Below are positions 10,355 through 22,100 of a DNA stretch of 64,000 nucleotides, piece by piece. How positions within the stretch are numbered: the stretch's first letter is position 1; every line of letters starts with the position of its first letter. This DNA is from Vitellaria paradoxa (Eukaryota; Streptophyta; Magnoliopsida; Ericales; Sapotaceae), in NCBI GenBank assembly GCA_019916065.1, contig CM034236.1:58370690-58434689 (forward strand). The letters run 5' to 3'. A program made the translations under genes and the position numbers. The notes under the pieces are model-generated. The model did not search any database. It worked only from the letters and a program-made list of their open reading frames with translations, and had not been told where the DNA came from.

Positions 10355-12738
10355 AAATATAATCTTATTTTTGAAACTCCCGTCATATCGCACCTTATAT
10401 TTTTTAAAAATTAATGAATTAACATATTCATACAGTGTCATGCCGTGCCGAGCTGATATTCTTATTTTTTAAAGAACAGTTTTGCTGTAAACTTTTTATG
10501 AATTGATTGAAGTATAATTTCAATCAGTATTATTTGACTCTAGTTTTCATAGGATGAGTTAGAAATTTTAAGGATTAGTACTCTTACCAACAAGAAGAAT
10601 ACCTTCAGTACAAAAATGATAAATAAATAAATAAATAAATAAGCTATCAAATGTCAATTCCACTGTCAAATAGATCCGATCAAAGGAAGGCTCGGGCCAG
10701 ACTTTAATGCTTATTTGTCCAAGTTTGTGCGATACAGTATTTCAGCCTTCATGAAACACAAAGCTTAACCCTAATATATATTAAATTTCAAACCTACCAA
10801 ATGAGACTGGGTTAAAGTAAAATCAATAAAAGAAATTATATGTTTAAAATAAATTATTTATTGTCCATTATATGTTAAATTGATTTACCATGTGTATATT
10901 ATAAATCGTAATTATTATAAATTAATACCGGGCCAGTCTTCCATGCGCTCTATGGAAGAAAAGCATGGGCCTAGAAGTCTTATTCTATGTGATCACAAAT
11001 CTCAGGATCCCAGTGCATAGGCCTACAAGTCTTATGCTTTGCCTGCGAATGGTAAGTGAGATAAGCTAATATTTCAACCGATAACTACTTTCAAAAAATT
11101 TCAAACTTATTTCACGTTCACTGATTATGGGCAACAACCGGTTAAGTTAAGCTCCCAAAAATGATAATTCTCGAGTTAAGAACCTATAACTACGCATAAA
11201 ATACTGCCCAAGGTGACTCCTTCCCAGAGCCCAGGCAGCCCACAGTTACAATTTGGACCTGCCATTGGCCTAGTGCAATAAAACAGAATTTTCAGCAAGC
11301 AATTTTTTTCTTTTTACTCCCTTTCTGTTTCTCAAAAAGGCACCGAGTAGTTAACAAGTCAAAAGACTCTTGATACACAAGCAGCCTCAACACAGTAGCA
11401 ACAGAATCAACAAAAATTTTAAATTAATGGTACAGGCTAAGGAAAATTTATGTGTAGGACTAGAATGATATGAAAAGGGCAAAAAAAAAAAAAAGTATTT
11501 TTAAGGAAAATCTAAATAGTATTGTCTACAGGTAAATGTCGGATGCCCCACAAGGCAATTGTCGTCGTTCTTTGCACCCAATGGATAATAATCGCGCAAG
11601 CACACTTTTCCACCCTACCTGCCACATTTTAAAGAAATTGGTAAATTGAAGACAACCAAAAACCCCCACGTAGAATAGAAGAATCGTTCAAATTTCAACA
11701 GCTAATTAAGCAAAATAATGAAATAAGAAATGTATGTTTCAGTTTGGACCATCTTACTAGCTAAGTTGCACAATGAACATATGCTCTATATATTAGTATT
11801 GACATCCTTATTATTTCAACAGAATAAAAATAAAATTAACATGACAGAAATAAGATAACCAGTTGGGCCAAAACAACCTATGGGGCTGTCGACCAAGCCG
11901 CTGTCAAGGACAGTTCAAGCTAGCTCTAAAAAATGTGGACTTACTGTGGTTTGTCTTTTGAGTTGAATCCCAAATAAGCTTTTGTAATTGAGCGGGTAAA
12001 GTGAAAATCACATTTAATTGAAGGGGTCTTCATGTCATTAACCCTTTAATAAAGCTAATCATAAACAAGGCTTGAGCAAAGGGTTCTACATTCTTCCAAG
12101 GTATGCAGTTTAGCTTATGCAGCCTAGCTTTAAACTAATTACTCCAAAATGTAATAGTTGTCCTGTATTGTGTTGGCATCAAATTGTTAATGAGTCCAAA
12201 AGAAGTTAAACACATATAATTTGTTTTAGCGAATATGGATCCTATAACAGGATCATGTATTGCCAAGACATTATCAAGCAAGGGATCATGAGTCAAATAC
12301 AAGTTGAACAAAAATAATTTTGGATTGCCATACAAGAGGATGATGTATTGAACCAAGACACTAATAAGCAAGGGAGCATGGCCACAACAATTGACATGCA
12401 ATGGACACGTTTGTCGGAAATTCCTTAGATACAGGTAAAAACAATAGTTCTAAAACCTCCTAGCGGGAGGTTGAAATAGAAAACATATACATATTCTATA
12501 ATCAATAACATTATACACAAGACAATCCTCAACTTTTGGTAATTTTTTTTTTCTCTTCCTTTTATACTGTTCAACCCCTCATTACTTCAAAACGTGTAAA
12601 ATAACTTCCAAAAACAACTTAACAAATTAATTTCACTACTCAACTTTGTAACTACCATTTAATTTTCCTTTTGTATCCCTCCACCATTTAGATTTTAGAA
12701 ATAAAGTGATATTCACATGCACTGCATGTGAACCCAAG
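9859..12738. other. Intergenic, no gene seen
   Basis: This is AT-rich DNA. It contains a (TA)n run at 10324-10352, an (AAAT)n run at 10620-10642 and a loose duplicated phrase (GGCCTA.AAGTCTTAT) near 10969 and 11021. The ORF at 12135-12401 on the minus strand has no family resemblance and ordinary non-coding composition. Confidence 0.6.
10324..10352. repeat. (TA)n microsatellite
   Basis: An uninterrupted TA dinucleotide run of about 14 units. Confidence 0.95.
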
Positions 12739-13552
12739 CAAAGTTGTTAAAATCAAGATTTTACTTAAAATCGGTAGAGGGTCCAAAAATTGAATCGTAA
12801 AATGGAATCGCAAAATCGTAAGATTTTACCAAATACCTATAAAATGAAAATATAGTCTATTACGCTAATATTTTTTATTTAGAGCTTCCATTTTTTTTTT
12901 TTTTTGGGTTTTTGGGTAAGTTAATAATTTTATTAATAATAGAAGAGAGAAAAGATATGTATCATGAAAAATGCCATACACAAAACCTACTCATATTAAC
13001 AAAACGAATTCTTAACAAAGTTTACAAAATATTTTATATCTGGTTCTATATTCTCTTTATCCACCTCCACAATTGACCGTTAAAATATTTGATGTGATCT
13101 ATACAGTTGACATTAAAATATTAATTTCATTTTATCCTAATTTTTTGTCTGAATTGAAATGTATTTGTAATATTTTATTATAGGTCTCTTGGTTTCTATC
13201 TTGCCTACGACATTTAATTTATGGTAGTCAATTTAATGCAACAATGTACATGGTCCTCAACTAGTGTAGTATAATAAATAAAAGTGTTATAAAACAAAAA
13301 AATTTTAAAACAATAAAGTAACAAGTGAAATAGTTCTAGTATATTACTTGAAAAAAAATTCATAAAAATCTATTTTATTTAATAAAATTACACAAAAATC
13401 ACTTAATTTTTAAAATTGGTAAATCACCTATAAAATCGAGATTTTACTTATTTTGTCTCTATTAAGATTTTATATAAAATCGAACAAGCTTTCCCACTCT
13501 AACATCGAAAAATCGTAAGATTTTAAGATTTAAATCGAGATTTTAACAACAC
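12739..13552. mobile_element. Non-autonomous Mutator-like element (MITE), 814 bp
   Basis: The element is flanked by identical 10-bp direct repeats TGAACCCAAG at 12729-12738 and 13553-13562. Its ends are inverted repeats: GTTGTTAAAATCAAGATTTT on the left and, read on the opposite strand, GTTGTTAAAATCTCGATTTA on the right. Further AAAATCG / CGATTTT repeats extend inward. A duplication of 9-10 bp is characteristic of Mutator-like transposition. No transposase is present, so it was mobilised in trans. There is a T run at 12892-12905. Confidence 0.75.
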
Positions 13553-15429
13553 TGAACCCAAGTCTATTTTATATGTATTGTTGTGTTGTCTAGAAAAAAA
13601 AAAAACAAAAACAAAAACAAAAACAAAAAAAAATGATGCGTTCTATTTGTTCTTTGTAGAACAGAAAGAGCATGAACCTTAAAAAGCATAAAAATAAAGG
13701 AAAATGATGAAGTAAAGGAAAGACTACACAGCCGGTAGGAACAAGGAAGATTGGAAGAGTCAAAACTTTCCTTAAAGATTTTTATTTGCTCTGTAGGGCC
13801 AACTTGGACTTTCACTAACATAGGGGTGTTTGAAGTGACAAAAAGTAAGATGATTTGAGATAATTTTTGAATTTGTAATTCGCGCAGTGAGATAAAAAAT
13901 GAATAACTTTTAGATATTTTCAAAATTTTTCAATATTTTTCATTTCACCAAATGGACCCTTAGCTACCTTAATCTCTTAATTGACTAAGATCTATATAAA
14001 TGTTATGGGACTTAAGACTTTGATTCCAATTGGACCAATCACATGGGCCATAAGATTGTGCTTTTATTTTAATTTTTTAATTTTTTTAATTTTTAACATT
14101 TCTCCAATTTAAAATTCGAATTAAATAGGTTGCTCTAATTTTATGAGGCTGTATCTTGCACTTGGACTATAATTGGGCCAATTTGATGAGAAGTGCTAAG
14201 ATGCCTTAACATTTGTGCAAAATTGACTTAAATTGAGTCTTCATATTTTTATGAAAAATAGATAACAAAATTATATATCAAAGACAGAAATAAGGATATA
14301 TTACAAATATGTAACAAATAAAAAGATGTATAAAAATATATATTTTAACCATGCAACTGTTTCTTTGATGAATTATTTTAGCGATATAAATATTGAAGAG
14401 GACAACTGACACCGAGTGCCTTCGCGTAAACTCTGTGGCATAAGTTGAGCATAAAATCTACTACTACAATAAAAATAGTAAACCTTAATTTCCAATCTAC
14501 ATTGGAAATGACAAAGATAACCATTATTAACAATAGAGAGTTTAGGGCTAATCATGAAATTGATGATCATTGTGGTTAACATTATCCAAAAATCCCCTAC
14601 AGTTCTTTCTTCTCCAGTGTAAACTGAAAGATTAGACATGCTAATTCATTTCCTCAAATACACCATTGACCATACACAAATCCAAACCATCCCCCAAAAA
14701 ATTGTAAAGGTTGTAAAGCCCGATTACGATTCTCAATGAATAAAACAGAGGAGCACCGGCTATGAGCACAAACAAAAGCATAACATATTTTTTGTAAGCA
14801 TACATAAAAGTCTAATGCAAACACAAATTCTAAACTTTCCAAGCTTTCAAAAGATTCATTAGTATACAGTTACCGAATATTTGTTCACCTTTTGCAATAG
14901 GCATTTGTCAAACAAAATCATCCTTAGAAGGGTCAAGAAATTGAGTCATATCCGCATAATCAGTCAATTCTAGAATTCAAACATAAACATAACAAAATCC
15001 AATTTATATCAAAATCTAAACTTCTCTTTGTTATAACTGGCACATGAAACCTTGATCATTATCGTTTCTAAACACCATCTAATTTGCAAGCATTATTGAC
15101 CTATTCATTAAAAGCATATAACATTACGGTATTAAAAGGAACCGAAGAGCATAATATTGAACATAACATGCAAATACAATTCAATCAAAATTGCAATTCA
15201 ATTCCTAAAGCGAGAGACAGTCTAGCAACTAGTTGCATTGCAAATAGTAATTGACTGAGTAATTAATAGTAATCAAGGCTTAAGTCCTGGAGGCATAATT
15301 AGACCACAGAAGCAGACCAGAAGACCTTTTCCCAAATTTAGTTAAGCTAGCTATAAATAAGGAGGCATCAATGGAAGATTGTATGGATCAACAAGGGTTG
15401 TCATGGAATATCATCCTTCGGAGGAATCT
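13553..15429. other. Intergenic, no gene seen
   Basis: AT-rich DNA with an (AAAAAC)n tract at 13590-13630. The ORFs here are poly-T-driven or lack any recognisable family. Confidence 0.6.
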
Positions 15430-15995
15430 TCATTCCTGGGAAGTGGCAAGACTAGTTGACCTTGTGGGGTTCCTGCATCCTTTGCTTCATAGGGAGAAGA
15501 ATGATGGAATCAGATGGACTCTCTAAGTTTGGAGTGTTTGAGGCACAAGTCCTAGATCGGGAGGAGGAAGGTTTTCTGTGGGATTGAGTCTGAAATACTG
15601 GGGTTCCATTAAAAGTCGCCTTTTTTGTTTGGTGCATGATTAAAATTAGCATACTTACAATTGACAACCTCCATAGGAGAGACTTTAGGATGGCTAACAG
15701 ATTTTACCTATGCAAGAAGGGGGAGACCATTGATCAGCCGATGATTCACTGTGAGTGAGTGAGAAGCTTTGAGGACATATTTTTGTCAAGCATCGGCATT
15801 CAATGGGTGCTCCTGAAGGATGCTAAGTGTTTGTTGCATTCGAAGTGGGGATACAAAGTTAATCCAATGAGGAAAAAGGCTTGGAAAATTGTTCCTTTTT
15901 GCATCTTTTGGCTTACTTGAAAGGGGAGGAATAGAAGACGTTTTGATGGGGTGGAACCTGAGAACCTAAGCCTTTTAAGTAGGTGGCGAATCAGG
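15430..15995 (+). pseudogene. LINE ORF2 C-terminus, zinc-binding RT tail, decayed
   Basis: Translating all three plus frames gives pieces of the plant L1-type ORF2 end. These are an RWTL-like piece (about 15505), an FYLCKKGE-like zinc knuckle (about 15700), an IQWVLLKDA piece (about 15800) and KKAWKIVPFCIFWL followed by GRNRRRFDGVE (about 15870-15953). The pieces shift frame and contain stops. The order matches the zf-RVT region found after the reverse transcriptase domain. No 5' part is adjacent. Confidence 0.7.
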
Positions 15996-16846
15996 CTCCA
16001 ATCCTCAGAGCCGCAAATTCAGCATCAATTCAAGTCAAATCCACGAATTTGTTTCGTCAAATCCTCGAATTTGATATGATTTCACATTTCTCTTCAAATT
16101 TTTTTTTTTAAGAAAAAAAGATAGTACAATATTATAATGATATAGTATACACCAAATCATTAGCACGAGTTATAAAATGGTTAATGTCAGTCAACAAAAA
16201 AATTCATGTCACAACTTTCTTAATAATAATCCAATAAATTAATGGATGTAGTGCTTATTATTTATTTATTTTGATTCATTTATAAAACATTCTTATTCTT
16301 CTAACTTGATATAAATGATAAGTTTTCCAAGTTAATGCATAAAAATAAAATTAGACAATTATATGTGACTATATATGTATTTATAATATGTATATATAAG
16401 CACTGAAGGCACCTTCGCGCTCCCATGCTTCGTGAATTGGTTATTTAGGGTGCGGCTACCCCTATTCAAATTGAAGAGTTTTTTTGTCCACACTATATAG
16501 TTGATCGAATGGGGCATAGAGATGGTTATTGATTCTTACACGAGCTTTAGGGAGACTATGAAAATATAAGTTTTTGGGTTGGGGGGGGGGTTCATAGTAT
16601 ATACGAGCATTCTCTTAATGCCTTTACATATTGTTTTGTTAACAAAATTTTTATTCATAAAAAAGAAAAGAAAAGAAAAGAATTAACAGAATTCTGCACA
16701 TCATAAATTGCTTGTTTATAAAGGAAAAACTACAGTAATGATGCCCGAAGGCATGGATTCCGTCTTCCCAAATACATCACAATAGAAATCGATGGTATGT
16801 AAACACTGACGATGCAGAATACTGCGAGGGTTGAGAGAATGTTACC
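15996..16846. other. Intergenic downstream of SEC61G
   Basis: No gene seen. It holds a G run near 16580-16589 and the 3' UTR side of the minus-strand SEC61 gamma gene. Confidence 0.6.
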
Positions 16847-17192
16847 TCAACCAGATCCGACGATGATGTTGTTGATAGGTATAAAGATCAGCTTCACGAA
16901 GAAGCCCACGAATCCCATCACCACAAATCCAATTGCTGTACGGAACGCGACCTTGGTGAATTCTGAACAAAACAACAAATAGCTTGTCAGCTAAGATTAG
17001 ATGTGATCATCAAATCAACACACGCAAAGGAAGGAGTATCCGATCGAAGGCCAAATTGGAGATCGAAACCCTAAAATGAGACGATATTATCGATTTACCT
17101 TTGCGATCGGGTTTGTGGCATCTCTTGACGAGGCGAACGCTGTCCTTAGAGAACTCTCTCAATGGATCGAACACGGAGTCCAAGGCGTCCAT
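16847..17192 (-). CDS. SEC61G: Protein transport protein SEC61 subunit gamma
   Basis: Exons are 17192-17099 and 16962-16847, joined in phase 1 by a GT-AG intron (GTAAAT...TTCAG). The spliced protein has 69 residues, the usual plant length. It begins [14 protein letters not shown] and has the basic patch [10 protein letters not shown] before a single C-terminal membrane helix ([19 protein letters not shown]), ending [11 protein letters not shown]61 gamma is the small tail-anchored subunit of the ER translocon. With SEC61 alpha and beta it forms the channel through which secretory and membrane proteins cross or enter the ER membrane. The first exon holds the cytosolic amphipathic part and the second the membrane anchor. 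The plus-strand ORF over exon 1 is a shadow. Confidence 0.97.
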
Positions 17193-19153
17193 TTCAGAAG
17201 GATTTCGAAGACCACAGAGGAAACAATCTTAGATCTAGAAGACAGAGAAAGGCGGAGACGGGAATTGAAGAGACGAAAAAGGCCCAACGCAATGAAAAAG
17301 AGGGACGCTGAGCCCGATGCATCAAAGTCATGGACCGGTGAATTTCAGATTTATTTAATTAATTTTTAAATTTAAATTATATGAATAAATCTGAACAACT
17401 AAATTATTTTAATTTAATAGTCCTCATGTGATGTCTGAAGACACCATCGAGGATTAATATCAGCTTTCCGCCTCTCGTATAATTACCTATTACTTACTAA
17501 TTCAACAGTCCTAATGTGATGTTTGGAACTAATATTGAGTAGTAATGTCAACTTTGCGTCTTGCAATAGTACCTTTTGCATCCTAATTACCAACCCTACG
17601 CCTCTTGTTTATGCAATAGTACCTTTTGCATCCTAATTACCAACTCTACGCATCTTGTTTAGCTAAAGTCCCATCTAGGGAGCTTCTAAATTTTTGGTTA
17701 CTTAAGTGGCATTTGATTTATTTTTCTATTTTCTATTTTTGTTTTATATTTTAAAAATCTTAAAATAAAGAAACAAAAAATACACTATTTTCATTATTTT
17801 CAAATTTTTTTTATTTTGGATTAAAAATGTTTAAAATGAGTTTTTGTCATTTTTTATTTTATGTGCAAGCTTATTTTTTATTTTTTAAAATAAATTTTGA
17901 AAACACAATGCGTTTTAAGTTTTTTCTTTGTTTTCAAAAGTAAAAAAATGAAAAATGAGTTAAAAACAAAAAATAGAAAATAAAAACAGAAAATAAAAAA
18001 TAAAAAAAACCAAATGAGCTCTTAATTTTTTATTTTTTTGAAATAATTAAACTTACCCTTATTTTTTAAATTTTTTAAACCACAAAAGACAAAAATGTCT
18101 AATTAATAAAAAATTAAAAAATTAACTACTAAAAATATTTTTTTCTTCCTAAGCATTAAAAAAAAAATTAATTTTTTAATACCTCACTAGTGGTAAGTTA
18201 CAAAAACGCTAAACTTAGTTAGAGAGAAACTTATCTTCTGACTATTTATCTTTTTAATTTTTTTTTAAAATGATCAAATTTACATTCTTACATTTTTAAA
18301 TTTTTTTAAACTACAAAAGATAAAAATATCAAATTAATAAAAAGTTAAAAAATTAATTTTTTTCTCAAACACTTAAAAAAATAATTTTTTAATACCTCGT
18401 TACTAGCCAATTACAAAAAAATTACTTTTATTCTTCTCCAACTAAGCCTTACTTTTTTTGGTATAATAAAACTTGAAATATTTGTATATAATTAATAATA
18501 AATAAACTTTTATTATTATTTTTACCAAAAGCATGAATGACAACACTATTGTATTATTGAATTAATAAGAAAGGCAAAATGGTTAAAATTAGGCCAAGAC
18601 TCTGTTCTAACTAGTTTTTACAGAACAGAGAGATTAAATGTTAGAAAAGGACACTCGTTTTCAAGCCAAACAAACCTTTATCCTTGACAAGGTCTGCATA
18701 GGATCACAACGTCAAGCACAACTTCGACCTTGACAAGGCCAATTTCTCAAGATGAACGTGGGAGAATAAAAAAAGGGAGACAAATTGATAGAAGTAACGG
18801 GCTCATTCAATTTCAAATCGCCAATGATAACACAGAGAGAAACAAAAAAGCAGCTCCCATGTTCCTCCAAATGGCTTATAGCATGGCATACAATTTCACA
18901 CAGGTACTTTAGTAATCAGACATCATACGGCATTTTAAAATCTTTCTAACAAGAAATCGCCCACCTCAAACCACTTCTGAAGCTGGTCGCTGACAACATT
19001 GACTGCTTAAACCGCCAGTATCCATAAAAAGAATTCCACCCTCCATGCTAGAATGATATATCTGAATATCCCAGCTTCGGTGTGCAAGTTGCACTCATCT
19101 TGCAATAGGTATCACGCAAAGGATACGGAATTGTCCACGAAAAAGGCATTCTT
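17193..19153. other. Intergenic between SEC61G and the ZNF511-like gene
   Basis: This is the shared upstream/3' region of two minus-strand genes. It carries a 317-bp Tourist-like MITE (listed) and a direct repeat GCAATAGTACCTTTTGCATC at about 17564 and 17615. Poly-A/T-rich sequence at 18030-18440 repeats an ACAAAAG...AATTAATAAAAA phrase, probably a further decayed MITE. No gene is supported; the ORF at 18730-18912 is not recognisable. Confidence 0.55.
17705..18021. mobile_element. Tourist-like MITE, copy 1 (317 bp)
   Basis: TTA direct repeats lie at 17702-17704 and 18022-18024. The terminal inverted repeats are AGTGGCATTTGATTTATTTT and, on the other strand, GAGCTCATTTGGTTTTTTTT. Both arms continue with TATTTTCT-rich blocks. 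The 3-bp TTA duplication is typical of PIF/Harbinger-mobilised MITEs. Same family as 29191-29462 and 32958-33261. Confidence 0.7.
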
Positions 19154-22100
19154 CTATCTCTTTGCCCCGGAGTCTGGCTTTCTTTCACGCTGAACTGCTC
19201 GAGAGACAAATGCAAACCCACGAGTGTTGCGACGACCAAAGCTGATGGATGATGGAGAAGTATCTGACGTACTCAACTTAGAGACACCTGAAACAAGGCC
19301 GTTCATGGTTTCTTCTTCTACTTGCATTGCACTTGAAGCCTCCTCTCTCTTTTGAACTGCTTGTTTGCGTTGCTGCTTCAGCCTCTGTTTCTTTGATGGG
19401 TGGGCCTTCTTAAAGAACTCAAATGAGGCAGGGAATTTATGCTTGTCTATGAGATGCTGCTGCCGACTTTTATAGCTCTTCAGCTTCATACCACAGCCTT
19501 CAACCAGGCATTCATACTGTCATGCAGCAACATGTGTTAATACTGCCCATATCTAGATAAGAAAAAGAAACAAACAAGTTGACACTACAATGAAGCTCCT
19601 GTTTGCTCTACCAACTAATCCTTAAATCATGCCAGAATAACTAATTATAAATATTGCAGATGTGATGATGAAATTTACATACAATCAAAAAGCATATGTC
19701 TAATGATTATGCAAAATAGAGCCGCAATCAATTTAATAATGAAGTACCAAAACATATAAAAATTTATGGTAACAGAACTGCAAGGACATGCCGTGCTTGC
19801 TGCCAGCTAAGCTCTAAAGCAAGATATCTACTCAACCGAGCATTGTAGGGACCATTTTCAACTAAAAGGATGCAGAGTAAATTACCATAGCAAATCCTCG
19901 GGCAACTTTTGCTTGAAAGAAAGAATCGTGTACTTCAGACACATGTATACTGAGCAGGCGAGAAGTAGGGTATACTCTAGAGCAAACTGAGCAAGATGCA
20001 GTGTGTCGTGCATTGTAGTGATCTTCAAAGCCATCCAAAGATTTCAAACGAGCACCACAACCGACAATTGGACAAAAGATTTCCCTGCCAGACATTGGTT
20101 TTGGCAGATGTAGCCATTTAGTTTGAAAATACAGACGCTAGAAAGAATTGATGTCGATACAACAGAGTTCAAAATGTGCTCTTTACTCTTAATTTCCAAC
20201 AAAAGCAAAACAAAATCTATATATCACACAAGAAAGAGAAATTATATTTAAAGGGGAAAAAAAACGAACCATAATTTGCAATCAGATGACATCTTATTCA
20301 TAATCTTTATGCAGCATTTGTTCTGATGTTTCTTTTTTTCTTTTTTTTTTTCCAATCTTTTTTTTTTTTAATTTAATCAGTATAAGCTTCTTCAACTCAA
20401 AAACTATGTATTTCACTACTTTTCCCATCTTGCTTCCAGCTCTCTATAAAAAAATTACAAAAAGCAAAAGCTGCTTCATAACAGATGTATATATGTAGAT
20501 TCACAAAAAGAGATGAGAGAGCCAAAGTAGTAATTAAAAAGTGAAATACATATATATATATAGAAGGTTGGGGGGGCGGGGGAGAGAGAGAGAGAGAGAG
20601 AGATGAAAGAAGAACATCGAAATGATAATAAAGCCACAAAAATAAACCCCAAATTCAAACCCCTTAGGAGAATGGATACCTATAAGAAACTAAAAGCTAT
20701 ACAACCTGACCCACATCGAGGGGCGGAAAAAGGCGCTCCACATTTCCTTTCTTAGAAACTGATCCGCCTTAGCACCTTGGAAGAAATATTGAAGGGGCTT
20801 CCATACATCTATATTCTGTTAAATCTGTGAACCAGTAAGGCAGATCCCACAGGGTGGACCAACTGAAGGATTAGCCAGCATTCGCCCATATACCATTATA
20901 AACCAACCAAAGTTCCCTAAGCTGTGCTCGTAAAAGATGATAGACCACCCTCGTGCAACACAAAGCTAGCAACCATGCAACCCCATCTGCTACAATCTTT
21001 TCCTCCAACACTGCATTTGATTTAGCACCCTTTAAAGTATCTCCAGATTTTGCAACCAAACTATTTTCCAAGACTTTAACATCTCCACTGGCCTGTTCAG
21101 CAGGGGTAGATTCCCGAACCAAATCAGATGCAGCCTCCAATGATTTCTATGGTTTATCTCTCCATTTGCACCTTCTTTGTACTTTTCATTGATTCCCTTC
21201 CCAGATCTTCTTTTCAAACTGCTGTTGCCTGGCTTTCTTCTCCTGAATTGTCTTTTGACAACCCTCATAGAAACCAAAATCATCCAGGATCGATGTCTTG
21301 CTAGAATGATCCTTGAATATTTTCAGCATTTGAACCCACTGTTCTAATTTGACCTCGTGTATCCCTACTGTTAGTGACTCGTTTGTTCTTATTATTATTC
21401 ACCAGAGTAATGTATTTCAACAGACTATTTGTCTGATGTTTATTGCACTAAAAAAATTGTAAAACTCCCTTTCAATGTAGCTTCAGAGAATCCCAAGTTA
21501 ACTTCTGATGTTGAGAAAAAAGCCCTAGATGTATCGAAGTTTTATAGTTCCAGTGTTCTACATGAATTTAAGATATGAAAGTGCTAGATTAAGTGGTAAG
21601 GAAAACAAGTGTCAAGTTCTCTATCTTAATAACTATTGACCAAAAAACAATCAGATTGAATTTTATCCTCACAATGAGTCAGTGACAGAATGTAATAGTA
21701 AATGCTTAGAAACTGGAAGAGGATTCATTTTTCAAACCAGACATAATGAAAGTTTGATGGGAGGCTCTCATCACAAGAATCGGCAAACAGTTGTCTAAGC
21801 CTGAGTAAAGATGAAAACTCAAAATAAACAATATGATTATGTCACCCATAAATTTCCACAGTATCAAACCAAAGCATTTTGTTTGAAGGATCTAAAAAAT
21901 ACATGAACAGCATGTGGCTCGTTGGCCCAGACTTCCAACTTCGCCATATCATCCAGATCAATGGAATTATGGAAAGCACATTAAATATGATTTTGAATAT
22001 GTTGCTTAATACAATCAACTTGAACGATTCCAGGACCACATTCAACTAATGATAACTATAAGTCTATGACACTGCAGCACAGTATGAATTTATTACGCAT

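Noticed and set aside
12135..12401. Minus ORF of 88 aa
   Set aside because: No family resemblance, and base composition like the surrounding non-coding DNA.
13564..13923. Minus ORF of 119 aa rich in Phe and Leu
   Set aside because: Its C-terminus is a translated (AAAAAC)n/poly-T tract, so the length is not informative.
17076..17369. Plus-strand ORF of 97 aa
   Set aside because: It lies opposite SEC61G exon 1 and its leader; the minus-strand gene is certain.
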